This document shows positions 12,291-23,749 of a stretch of DNA of 64,000 nt, piece after piece. The first letter of the stretch is position 1, and each line of letters opens with the position of its first letter. The notes under the pieces were generated by a model. It was not told the origin of the DNA. It worked only from the letters and a program-made list of their open reading frames with translations, and did no database searches. A program made the translations under genes and the position numbers. The DNA comes from Dipteris shenzhenensis (lineage: Eukaryota > Polypodiophyta > Polypodiopsida > Gleicheniales), in NCBI GenBank assembly GCA_047967505.1, contig CM106539.1. One strand, given 5' to 3'.

Positions 12291-12923
12291 GTCATCATCA
12301 TGAATCCCACATCGACGCGGATCAACTAAAAGCCCTATGGTCATGCCCATGCCACATCGACAAGTGCTCTGCACTAGTCCCACCATATGTATCAATGGCC
12401 TTCCATCGACGAGAACCAAGGACATGTACATTCCATGCATGCATGTGTAGCATCGTGTGTGACTCCATATCTACTAGATTTTAGAGTTTTTAAACTCTCA
12501 AAAGGTGTTTGTTAATATCGTTATGATATCTTGAAGATTTTAGAGGACTCTTATGGTAAATTAATGTCATGCATGGGCCATACACACATACATACATGCA
12601 TGTATACATATATACATACATACATACATACATTCAGATATGCATGCATACATATAATTTTTCCATACATTTAAATTACTTTTATTAATTTAAATGTAAT
12701 TAAACTATCTTTTTTTATTAGATTATTAATTTAAATTGTTATTAAATGCAACATTATAAAGAGATATTCTGAAATTTATTATGTGGAAATAACAATGCAA
12801 AAAAGTGTTTTTTAATTCTCAAACAACATTTTCATAAAGCAAACTTTCCATTTGGGAAGGAGTTTTAGGATTGGTCCAAATGTAGGCATATGAGTCCAAA
12901 ATTAATGAAATAAGTGTTATATA

Positions 12924-15900
12924 GGTATAGAAGATTCTATATGAAACCACATTGAGTAGGGAAGGGCACAAATGTTTCAGAAGTCCTTAATTGAATAGGT
13001 GATCAAATGAAAATATTTCTTGAGGTAGCACGTCACCCCAACAAAGGTCCAACAATGCACTCACACTATCAATCCGTAGGTGAAAAGAGGAAGCTGCTAA
13101 GAGCATAGCATATGCCATTAATATAAATTAGTATCGGGAGCAAGTACACTCACCTCATTGATTATCACCAAGCCAAGGTCACCTATGGGGTCCAAATATT
13201 TACATGCAAATCCTAAGCCTCATCATTGGTAGCCTCATCCTTGCCACCAATAGCCCTCTTAGCCAACAATGGATCAAATTCTAGGAGCATAGCAGCACTT
13301 TGTTCTATAATAGATAGAATACATCAAGTAATGCAAAAACTTTTGATGAGACAAAATTGATTTCAAACAAGAAATGTTAATCACATGTATAAATACCTCT
13401 TAATGGAATGATGCCCACATTTTGGTACAGTTAGATTTACTTTTATGTTCATGTGCTTGATCTTCTTGTGTCCATGCTCCCTTAATGCTGTCAACATGTG
13501 ATAGCCGCGCTCTTCCTTTCCATCATTGCACTCCCCTATTCTCTCTCCCTATCTAACTTCTCCACCTTTCTTAAATCTACTCTTCCCCCTAGCTCCAAAC
13601 CTCATTGTAGTTTCATAATCCTTCTCTCCCATCCCGATCTAACCTTGCAAAGCTTAAATTCTTAGATTAGACTTCTCAATAGTTATCCCCTTTGATCCAT
13701 GAAGGAGACAATATCTCCTTCCTCAAACCTAAGATCTCTTTTCTAAACCCTACAATCTTTGCTAAATACTATTACTCATCTCTATCCTTAAAAGTACAAA
13801 AGGAGATACACCTCCATCAACCTTCATGAATGAGCATTATTCTTGACCTAACCTAAATGTGAGAATTACTTTCTAGAATTCTCTAATCAGATCATGACTC
13901 AATGACCTATGTGAAACTATGATACCAACCAACTAACCATAGCTATAGGTCACCAAAGCCTCAAAACTTGGAAATGAGAGAAAATTTGACATAAGATTGG
14001 CATGCCATGATGCCTATGACTTTCATGTCTACATGCATGAGATGATCTCATATTATCCATGTATGCATGTTGATGTGGCATGCACACTGATGATGTGTCA
14101 TATCAATTATATTACATATATGGGCATGTGGGGGATGAGGTGGCACATAGGGCCATGCATAGAATGATGTGTCACCATCATTTATGGCATGCCCTTGATT
14201 ATGTGTCACCTATATGAGGTGGCAAGATAAGGTGATAAAGTAGGGTCTTGCATGTGACAAGGAAAACAAATTAGTCTATGCACAAATTTTGTTCCTCTCT
14301 AGAATTTAGTCTATGCACAAATTATGTGCACTTCACATGATTCCCAATAGCAACTGCATGCAATGCTTTGAATTTCAATATCTTAATTGGAATCAAAGCT
14401 ACACATAAATATATAAAGTTTGACTAGAATGTTATATATGGATTGCAATCATTGCAATATGTAGATGCTAAAATTATTGAATCAACATTAATTTGTATTT
14501 GGAATAGCCTTGGATTTACATTTTCTATAAGCAAACAAGGCACAATGGTTAGGTTAGTAAATATTTATCAAGGGATTAACAAGCTCTTTAACAGTTTTCA
14601 AGTGGTTTCAAGCTAAAATGCTTGATGTCCTAAATAAAAGAGAATAGAAATTTTTCTTAGAGGCGGAGATCTAGTAAATCTAGGTAGCACACTAGAAACA
14701 TCATTGTCTGGGCTTCAGCTTCTCAACCATAGAGAACACAGGACACCACCACTTAGTAATAGAATTCAGTATTGACAAGGTCCTCCATCATGTTAATTCA
14801 CTATAGCCCAATGAAAGGATGCCCCCATAGGAGAGGAATGATAAAGGCGCACTAAATGTGATTGATGAAGAAGATCACATGGACATGATAACATGGGCAA
14901 ACTTCATGGGCTAAAGCAAATGCTTGTGGCAAATGTTATTAAGTGCATGAATGTGTATATGGGATTCCAATGAAGAGAAAACTAAAGAGCAAGGGCCACA
15001 AGGAGGATATTGGTGGTGGCAAGATACTACAATGGCATAGATGGTGATTGTTGTTGGGGACATTAGCGATTTGATCCCAAGGTTTGGTTGCATAATTTTT
15101 TCCCGCATCCTAGCTTTTACATTCAAAGGGATGCCTTATATCATTCCCATGAGCTTAAGCAATAGACTTGCACCCTAAAGTAGGTGGTGACAGCATACCA
15201 GCAAGACCAAGTGGCTACATGGCCGTGGTGGTGTGACTTACCATAGTTGAATTAGGCACAAATAGAGATGGTCACTGTGGGTGGCAAGTTTAGACATGGT
15301 AGGAACAAGCATGGCCAATTAAGGTTAATAAACCTTACAAGAATCATAGTAGCTCGAGTAGGAAGTGGTTTTGTAAGTCACACAATTCTAAAAGGTAAAG
15401 CTTCCTTCCATCTCTGAGATGCATGCTACTTCGGGTTTAAAATGCTTTATGGCTACCTTTGACCCATATGTTCATCATTCCTTCCAAACTTTTAAAGATC
15501 TGGGTGCTAAAGCCCTTATTGTAGTTATTCAAGTTTTGGAATCATATGCAAGTGATACCCTCTCATCTCTCACTACCGCTACCAATTGACTTTGAAAAGT
15601 GAATTTTTGAATAGCAAACTTTTTTGGAGTCCTTCTTGTACAAAAGTAATATGTAAATATGAGATATGCTACATGCTCATAGAACTTACTATGGGTAGGC
15701 TATTGCAATGCTTAGACAGGAAATCATACCAAAAATATATTTTTATAGTCTAGAAATTGAAAATGATGATTTGATAGCATTTGTTAGAAAATGGTAGACC
15801 TGTGGAGCAAACAACAGCCGTGGTGGATGAAGATGATGCTTGGTGCAACACAAAGAATATCTTATTTGTTGATAACTACTTTTATCAAATATTTGCAAAT

Positions 15901-17477
15901 ATTATATATCTTATTTGCAAGCTTGGTATCAAAAGTAGTTATCAAATAAGATACCTTACAAATTACGTGCAAATAAGGTATCTTGTATATTTGGATACCT
16001 TATTTGATAAGTACTTTAGATACCAAGCTAGAGATGTAAGGCATGCATTTCATGCAATAGAAGCATGCAAGCAACTTGGTTAAGCTGTATGAGGTATGTT
16101 GTATCATTTTATTAAGCTTTATATGTGCATTGTATGAAAACTAGAGACACATTAGGTTCTAGAGCCTAGCATATTCAAACTTGATTTGGCATCTTTTAAG
16201 TACAATTGCAAACTTGCTTTAATCTAGAAAGTAATTGAAAAGATTTGAATGGCGAAACAATATTGTTAAACATATAAATCAATTGCATTGATCTAGTATG
16301 AACACTATTGGCATGTCTTTCTATTTGAAATATATCAATGAGATAGAAAATACAATAGTTTCCCTTACCTTTCTTGTGATTGCGGGTGGGTTACTCAATG
16401 GTGATTACCAATTACAACTATATGAGAAGAGAGTATCCCCAGTATCCACAACTCATTTCATTTGGCAAGTAGAGACTCCTCACCAAAAAGGTGAAATGCA
16501 TTGGACCTTCATTTGGACCAACTCTAATATTGGAGCCTCAATGGTTCTTTATATGAGCACCTAGTATAGTATGATACTTTGTAACCACTGATCATTAACT
16601 TTATCCTAATGTACAGTCTTCTTGTCCTCTCTTCACCATTTAAGATACCTAGTAGAGTAAGACTATTTGATTAATGAAGACACTTGTCATGATTATATTA
16701 TAGAAATAGAATAAGCATCCATAGCTAGATAGAATTATTAATTAGATTCATGAGTTGCTGACCTAGTGCTCTAGCAAGCTAAGCACATTGTAAGATCCAT
16801 ATGTGCATAAAGTTTTATGTAGGTTGGATATCATTTACATGGTCAGTCATGCATATATTCTCTTGTTTTAACCATGCATCATCCATAAATATTGGAGAAT
16901 ATGCATTAGTGGGCTTTCTACCATATGTGTATGTGTTTGATGGATACAATACTTTTTAGAGGCCTTGATGTGAGTGAGATCTTTGTTCTCATAAAGTTCA
17001 ATTTAGGGATATCATTTGAAGGCTTGGGCATGCACGTTTCTTTGTTTTTACAATGCATCATGCACAATTTCTAAACATTGCATAGGAGTGCTTCTACCAT
17101 ATGCACATGTGAAGCAATCTATTGTAATTATAGAAGATTCTAATAGTATTCTATCCCATAAATTAATAAGTGCTTCCCTTTTTCCAAATATAAATCACAA
17201 TGTGGATTGAGTATTTGGTACATGTTAAGTCACATATTTAATTCCACAAAATGGCTTGCTTACATTAGAGCATGCTATGATTTTTCTTCACCTTGAAGTA
17301 GGAAAAATAGTGACTTTGTGCATAGACACTCTCATGATAACTAGATTCGAGTAGGTAGGTGTATTGAGCTAGAATATGTATAAATGAATTTAGTGCTATT
17401 TCCTAGAAATTTTTAAATAATATTTTCCATTTTGACTTAATTTATAAAGTGAATTTATAACATAGATTTATGTAAAC
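12924..17477. other. intergenic, no recognised gene
   Basis: Short open frames (for example minus 15126-14911, plus 15781-16083 and 16298-16564) match no family I know. The first of the two plus frames simply reads through the hairpin at 15920-16029. Confidence 0.55.
15920..16029. repeat. imperfect hairpin of about 110 bp
   Basis: AGCTTGGTATCAAAAGTAG (from 15920) is mirrored by GTACTTTAGATACCAAGCT (ending 16029), and the arms continue inwards through ATCAAATAAG / CTTATTTGAT. Arms are about 36 bp with few mismatches. A further partial copy of the arm sequence lies just upstream (about 15860-15915). It is MITE-like or an old hairpin transcript. Confidence 0.7.
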
Positions 17478-17957
17478 TTAGGTCAAGTTCTCCATGACAC
17501 TTGGATGACTGCAATATGTACCTATAGGATGCATTATAGAAACACAATTTTCACGAAGGTATTTTTGGCACATAGATGGGGGAGAGGAGTCAATGAAATG
17601 CACAGATTCGATTCTTTGAATGGTAGATATTTGTAAGCATGACAATGCTGCCTCTATTGGAGATGTTGGCTTTGAAAGAATGTATGCATATATCATTTTT
17701 AATTTAATTGGATCTAGATTATCTAGTCCTAAAAGTTTTGCATCACCATGATTCAAGTTCATGTGTCCCATGGGTCCGGTTTTCATAGCATATTTATGAA
17801 AGTAATATGATAGGCCTATGTTGGTTATTTTTTGAATATTCATATGTGCTTGCCACAAGAGTAATATTCTTGCATGGTATGGAATGACATTACGATGTTC
17901 TAAGGATGGACGGAAGTAGATCCATCTTTGTGTAAGAGGATCTATAGTAGTCTCTAG
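17478..17957 (-). pseudogene. Helitron Rep/helicase protein fragment
   Basis: The minus-strand frame from about 17957 to 17478 reads a block characteristic of Helitron Rep proteins just after the rolling-circle nuclease motif. It has RNVIPYHARILLLWQAHMNI, matching the family's VPYNPxLLxxxxxHINV. It continues with YYFHKYAMK, matching YxxKYxxK, and then ILSKPTSPIEAAL, matching the RYISxxEAxW block. The FIDSSPP end agrees with the LPxHLP position. The upstream part of the same open frame (18203 to about 17960) is only read-through of the AT-rich array. The HUH nuclease motif and the helicase are not found in frame, so it is a fragment. Helitrons move by rolling-circle replication. Confidence 0.68.
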
Positions 17958-19181
17958 TTTATGTTGAAACCAATTTGAATATAGCATATAGGAATTTGAA
18001 TGTAGCATATAGCATTTCAAATATAGAACATGGTAAATAGCTCTTTCTTTTTTCCCATAGGAGTTTGTGTTTAGCATATATTTTTTTGCATATATTTTGT
18101 AGCTATTTGAATTTGGGATATAGTAGTTTTCATTTATTACTTTGTATATATTAGGTGGCAATTTGAATTTGAGATATAGCACTTTGATTTTTGTACATAG
18201 CATTTTTCATTTAGAATTAGCACTTAGCATTGATCAACTAGCATTTTTGCATTTAGCATATAGCACTTTGTATCCAACACATAAACAAATAAACTTAACC
18301 ACACATTCGTGTGGGGGGAGAGTCGGCACATTTCCTCTCCAAAAATTATAAGACTAAGGAACGTGCCCTTCCTTGGGTTCATATCATTTTGTATTTTGCA
18401 CATAGTATTTTACATATAGTATGTAGCAATTTGAGTTTGGGATATAGAACATAGCACTTTGCATTTTGCACATGGTACTTAGTTTTTAGAACTGTATGAT
18501 TTTGTATTTTGTACATAGTATTTTTCATTTAGTACATAGCATTGAGCAACCATCATTTTTGCATTTAGCACATAGCACTTTTTATCGAACACATAAATTA
18601 ATAAACTTAACCACACATTCATATAGGGGGAGAGTTGGCACATTTCCTCTCCAAAAATTATAAGACCAAGGAATGTGCCCTTCCTTGGGTTCATATCATT
18701 TTGCATTTTGCACTTAGTATTTTGCATTTTGCACTTACTGAGTTTGGGACATAGAACATAGCACTTTGCATTTTGCACATGGTACTTTGCATTTAGGAAT
18801 GTATGATTTTGTATTTTGCACATAGTATTTTGCATATAGCATGTACCAATTTGAGTTTGGTATATAGAACTTTGCATTTAGTATATATCAATTTTCATTT
18901 AGGTATTAGTGTTAATGATCCTCATACTGCATGAAGAGGGAAAAGCTATGCAAGGAAGCATTAGCCCTATTTCTATATACAATGAAACATCTAGTGTAGC
19001 TTCTAATATCTACAATTATGTTGGAAACTTGCAAAGAGCTTAGCTTTACAAAATTCCTATTGGAGTAGAGGGTTTCATAGTCTTACCTTTAAGCTACCAA
19101 TATGAGGAGAGCAAAGGGCCATGGTATCTGCATAGGATTGAAAGGCATGAGAGACAGCCCTGTGGGCATGAGGTATGCATG

Positions 19182-19685
19182 TCACATGGGCAAATGATCA
19201 TGGGCTAAAGATGTAATAACTTTAAAAATGTTTAAGGATATATCGATTATAGAAAGCATTTGCATTTGAAATATGTTCACATCTAATACATTATGTAAAT
19301 AGTCTGGATCATAGGGAACCGAGTACAACTTTATAAATGGACTATCTATGCATGCTTTACAAGCCATTTTTTATCTATGTCCTAGGCCATTTTCTACATG
19401 CAAACTTATGAACGTATTGGATAAGTCATATGGTGTTATACTTGATTCTAGTAGTGATATTACTGATTTTAACTTTGTAAAAGAACCTGTGTTAAATCCT
19501 ATTCTACCATAAAACACATAATATTGCATCTTCAAAATATATTGAGAAGTAATTTGGTTCCATTCTCTTAGAAATTTATCGATGAATAGCCATGAAGAGA
19601 AACTTGGTTGTAATTGTCTTTTCTTGTTCTCTATTATGCTAACGGAGGAAGCACGTTCTCTCCTTTCAATAAGTAACCTTTTCAT
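19182..19685 (-). pseudogene. open frame with one internal stop, possible Helitron N-terminal part
   Basis: Two minus-strand frames, 19685-19371 and 19367-19182, are in the same phase and separated by a single TAG (19373-19371), giving about 168 codons. The second part has a Cys-x-x-Cys followed by a Pro/Leu pattern and ends ISLNIFKVITSL. This loosely resembles the start of Helitron Rep proteins (CCxxG..L..P..L then IRxYNxxFAFTSL). The order relative to the Rep fragment at 17478 (upstream on the same strand) is right. The similarity is weak and the region may be something else. Confidence 0.35.
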
Positions 19686-21341
19686 ATTTATAAAGTAAAT
19701 TATATGTTAAAGTAGAAGCACCTACTTTATTTTCCTGTTGTAGATCAGAGTGTTAAAAATGACTTGAAATTCACCAATTCGAATAATCTACAAACAAAAT
19801 ATCAAGGTTGTTAATACTTCATATTTTTCACACAAAATTTATAACATCTTTAGCTTATGTTGATACCAATTTGAATATAGCATATAGCAATTTGAATGTA
19901 GCATATAGCATTTCGAATATAGAACATGGTAAATAGCTCTTTCTTTTTGTACATAGGAGTTTGTGTTTAGCATATATTATTTTGCATATATTTTGTACCT
20001 ATTTGAATTTGGGATATAGCACTTTTCATTTATCACTTTGTATATATTTGGTAGCAATTTGAATTTGAGATATAGCACTCTGAATTTCATACATAGCATT
20101 TTGCATTTAGAATTAGCACTTAGCATTGAGCAACTAGCATTTTTGTATTTAGCATATAGCACTTTGTATCCAACACATAAACAAATAAACTTAACCACAC
20201 ATTCGTATGGGGGGGGAGTCGGCACATTTCCTCTCCAAAAATTATAAGACCAAGGAACGTGCCCTTCCTTGGGTTCATATCATTTTGCATTTTGCTCATA
20301 GTATTTTGCATATAGTATGTAGCAATTCGAGCTTGGGATATAGAACATAGCACTTTGCATTTTGCACATGGTACTTTGTTTTTAGAAATGTATGATTTTG
20401 TATTTTGGACATAGTATTTTGCATATAGCACATAGCACTGAGCAACTAGCATTTTTGCATTTAGCACATAGCACTTTGTATCCAACACATAAACAAATAA
20501 ACTCAACCACACATTCGTGTGGGGGGAGAGTTGGCACATTTCATCTCCAAAAATTGTAATACCAAGGAACGTGTCTTTCCTTGGGTTCATATCATTTTGC
20601 ATTTTGCACTTAGTATTTTGCATATAGCATGAGCAATTTGAGTTTGGGATATAGAACATAGCACTTTGCATTTTGCACATGGTACTTTGCATTTAGGAAT
20701 GTATGATTTTGTATTTTGCACATAGGATTTTGCATATAGCATGTAGCAATTTGAGTTTGGGATATAGTTACCACACTTCCTCACCAAAATTACAAGACCA
20801 AGGAATGTGCCCTTCTTTGGGTTGATTTCAATTTGCATTTGCCACAAAGAATTTTTAATTTTGCACATAGCATTTGAATCTATCATATAGCACTTCGCAT
20901 TAGGCTTATACTACTTTGCATTTAGCACATAACCACACATTGTGTGGGAGGAGAGTTGGCACACTTCCTCTCCGAAAATTACAAGACCAAGGAATGTACC
21001 CTTCCTTGGGTTCATATCAATTTGTATCTAGCACATAGAAATTTGAGTTTAACAAATAGTACTTTACATTTGGGACATAGCACTTTGCACTTGTTGTATA
21101 CTTTAGCAAAATTTATCTTCTTATTCATTTTAATTTGCATTTCCCACAAAGCACTTTTAATTTTCCACATAGCATTTTGAATCTGGCATATAGCACTTTG
21201 CATTTGGCTTATAGTACTTTGCATTTAGCACATAACCACACATTGTGTGGGGGGAGAGTTGGCATGCTTCCTCTCCAAAAATTATAAGACCAAGGAATAT
21301 GCCCTTGCTTAGGTTCAGATCAATTTGTATCTAGCACATAG

Positions 21342-21589
21342 CTCGGGGGGGTTACTCATCATATGTAACCCTATCACGTGAGTTCAACAAAAGGATATTT
21401 TTTATTTCTAAAATTTACAGAAATAAATATACATAAGGGACTATTTAAAATAGTTTTGAAAAAAATTTACAGATTTGTATAGAAAAGGGGTACATTTTAT
21501 TAATGAAAATTTTACACAGATAAGGGATTTTAGAAATATGCCTTGAACGCACGTGGTATAGAGGGTTTATACATAGTGACCCCCCTGAG
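21342..21589. mobile_element. MITE-like element with 8-bp target duplication
   Basis: It interrupts the AT-rich array. The left end CTCGGGGGGGTTACTCATC is the inverted, imperfect partner of the right end (GTGACCCCCCTGAG), with arms of about 38 bp. The identical 8-bp flanks GCACATAG lie at 21334-21341 and 21590-21597. It encodes no protein. An 8-bp duplication fits a hAT-type non-autonomous element. Confidence 0.8.
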
Positions 21590-21707
21590 GCACATAGCAA
21601 TTTGAGTTTAATACATAACACATTGCACTTTGCACTTGTCGTATACTTCAACAGAATTCATCTTCTTACTTTGCATTTGGCTTATAGTAGTTTGCATTTA
21701 GCACATA

Positions 21708-21975
21708 TGTAGGATACTCTATGGGCTATCCATAGGAACTGCTCATTCCTTAGTATGTGCATTGTAGGTCTAATTATTAGACTTTAGGTTACATGGCACA
21801 GTTAGTACATGTACCTTTTATGATACTTAGTTGTGTTGGGACACCTATCTTAGGGTTTCATCATATTGGGTGTGGGTGTAGTCTTTGTACTTTTCAACAC
21901 ACTTATTCTACTACAGTAGCATTTTTTGCTTCTTGCCTCCGTCTCCTTTACTTTCATTGTCCACTCCACCAAACA
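21708..21975 (+). repeat. copia LTR (first copy), followed by a primer site
   Basis: 268 bp, starting TGTAGGATACTC and ending CCACCAAACA, with the primer site TGGTATCAGAGC at 21977-21988. The LTR and leader recur at 22664, so this is either an extra LTR from a tandem duplication or a second, truncated element. Confidence 0.75.
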
Positions 21976-22600
21976 ATGGTATCAGAGCAGAGGCTTTGCC
22001 TTGGTTCCTGGTCTTCCCCCACTTGCAAGCTTCCCGTGGATCTATCATTTGCTAGTTGTCTACTTCTAGAGCTGTTTTTCAGCAGGTTGCCTATCTTTCT
22101 AGCCATCTAGAGCACTCTCGTGGATTTTTGTCATGAAAGATTGCATCTACCTGCTGCATTGAGCTGGGCGACTGCACTTCAGGGAAGATTTGAGCTAGGC
22201 GACACTTCTCTTGGCTATTCTTTCCTTGGGTGACCTATTTTGTGGCTTCTTGGATAGCAACTTTCTCTCTTCTTGAGTTATTGGTTTGCTTCTTGGAGCT
22301 GGAATACACATTCAAATCTGAGATTTACTGCTGCAGCAATTGTATTTTGTTGTATTTAGTTCATTTCCACTTGGATTTGTTCCCGAGACACTCAGATCTT
22401 GCACCAAAATCCTCCCTTTTGCTGGACGAATTGATTTTGGTGGACCTGGAGTGATATTCAATCACTATTTGCTAATTTTCAGTCAGTATTGACTGCTACA
22501 TACAGGCTGCGTGCTTGTCATTGACTTTTCTCAATTTCTGGGATGATATTTGGTCATTCTTTAGTGGACATTTGCCATAGAGTACTTTTGAACATTATTA
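21976..22600 (+). repeat. duplicated copia leader without coding region
   Basis: This stretch matches the leader at 22890-23500 closely but is cut off at about 22570, before any gag start. It is followed by AT-array sequence and then by the second LTR copy. Confidence 0.7.
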
Positions 22601-22663
22601 GCATTTTGAATCTGGCATATAGGACTTTGCATTTGGCTTATAGTAGTTTGCATTTAGCACATA

Positions 22664-22889
22664 TGTAGGATACTCTATGGGCTATCCATAGGAACTGCTC
22701 ATTCCTTGGTATGTGCATTGTTACCTTTTATAACACCTAGTTGTGTTGGGACACCTATCTTAGGGTTTCATCATATTGGGTGTGGGTGTAGTCTTTGTAC
22801 TTTTCAACACACTTAGTTATTCTACTACAGCAGCATGTTCTGCTTCTTGCCTTCGTCTCCTTTGCTTCCGTTGTCCACTCCACCCAACA
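22664..22889 (+). repeat. 5' LTR of copia element A
   Basis: 226 bp, TG..CA ends (TGTAGGATAC .. CACCCAACA). It lacks about 46 bp that are present in the copy at 21708. The primer site TGGTATCAGAGC begins two bases after its end. Confidence 0.8.
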
Positions 22890-22890
22890 A

Positions 22891-22902
22891 TGGTATCAGA
22901 GC
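22891..22902 (+). promoter_or_regulatory. primer-binding site of element A
   Basis: TGGTATCAGAGC is the initiator-Met tRNA complement, next to the LTR end. The same site is present at 21977-21988 in the duplicated copy. Confidence 0.88.
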
Positions 22903-23749
22903 AGGCTTTGCCTTGGTTCTTGGTCTTCCCCCACTTGCAAGCTTCCCGTGGATCTATCATTTGTTGGTTGTCTACTTCTAGAGCTGTTTTTCAGCAGGTT
23001 GCCTACCTTTCTGGCCATTTGGAGCACTCTCGTGGATTTTTGTCGTGAAAGATTGCATCTACTTGCTGCATTGAGTTGGGCGACTGCACTTCAAGGCATA
23101 TTTGAGCTGGGCGACACTTTTCCTGGCTGTTCTTTCCCTGGGCGACCTATTTTGTGGCTTCTTGGACAGCAACTTTCTCTCTTCCTGAGTGATTAGTTTG
23201 CTTCCTGGAGCTAGACTACACATTTAAATCTGAGATTTACTGTTGTAGCAACTGTATTTTGCGGTATTTAGTTCATTGCCACTTGGATTTGTGCCCAAGA
23301 CACTCAGATCTTGCACGAGAATCCTCCCTTTTGCTAGACGAAGTGATTTTGGTGGCATCTAGAGTGATATTCAGTCACTATTTGCTGATTTTCAGTCAGT
23401 ATTGACTGCTACATACAGGCTGTGTGTTTGTCATTGACTTCTCAGCTTCTGGGGTGATATTGGTCATTCTTTGGTGGACATTTGCTATCTTTCTTCCATA
23501 GGCTCACCTGGTAAGCTTATGCTCTTTCTGTTGCACAGTTGGCAAGGCCCTTCTGCCTTTGGACTTGGCTTTTGATGTACCATTTAACAATGGACAGCAG
23601 TACACTTTGGCAGTGATCTTGTTCAGTTGAGTTTGTGCTTTGAAAAAGCCTTGAGGTTTACACATTCAGTCACTGATATTTGCAGTTGAGAGCTTGAGGC
23701 TCTTATTCTTTGCCTTTGTCATTCTTGGATTTGTGTATCTGCTTGCATA

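Larger units (their letters stand above)
9677..12923. mobile_element. foldback-like element: long inverted repeat of about 3.2 kb
   Basis: Left arm 9677 to about 11055, right arm about 11186 to 12923, reverse-complementary in many blocks. The outer ends match over about 30 bp (9678-9707 with 12895-12923). The block with TATGGCCCATGCATGACATT at 10004-10023 matches 12565-12584. Blocks 10191-10368 and 12275-12465 are complementary. The CAATTGGTGTTTTGGATTGG block at 10681-10700 matches 11537-11556. The inner AAACCCTAAA block at 11032 matches TTTTAGGGTTT at 11200. The spacer is only about 130 bp. Arms differ in length (about 1.38 and 1.74 kb), so indels have built up. No transposase is encoded. 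A foldback transposon or a MULE-type element with long TIRs are the likely explanations. I could not identify a target duplication. Confidence 0.8.
17955..21707. repeat. AT-rich degenerate repeat array with a conserved block of about 95 bp
   Basis: The region is built from short variants of TAGCATTTTGCATTTAGCACA and CACTTTGCATTT, punctuated by a much better conserved block. That block begins CACACATTCGTGTGGGG, continues through GAGAGTTGGCACATTTCCTC and ends near CCTTCCTTGGGTTCATATC. Copies of it begin near 18299, 18612, 20196, 20508, 20760 (partial), 20934 and 21237. A longer segment from about 17957 (to about 18480) recurs from about 19857 (to about 20400), so part of the array was duplicated as a unit. 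The minus-strand open frames here have a periodic Cys/Lys/Met/Gln/Asn composition and are artefacts of the repeat. Confidence 0.85.

Noticed and set aside
10232-12484. Long open frames (up to 330 codons) on both strands rich in Pro, Ser, Leu or Arg, Gly, Glu
   Set aside because: They are products of the polypurine and polypyrimidine tracts of the foldback. All frames stay open there, and no domain is present.
18479-21224. Several minus-strand frames with repeated CKMQN and NDMNPRKGTFLG motifs
   Set aside because: The periodic peptides are translations of the AT-rich array and its conserved block; they contain no known domain.
21977-21988. TGGTATCAGAGC considered as part of a tRNA gene
   Set aside because: It is only the 12-base primer site next to an LTR; no cloverleaf surrounds it here or at the other sites.
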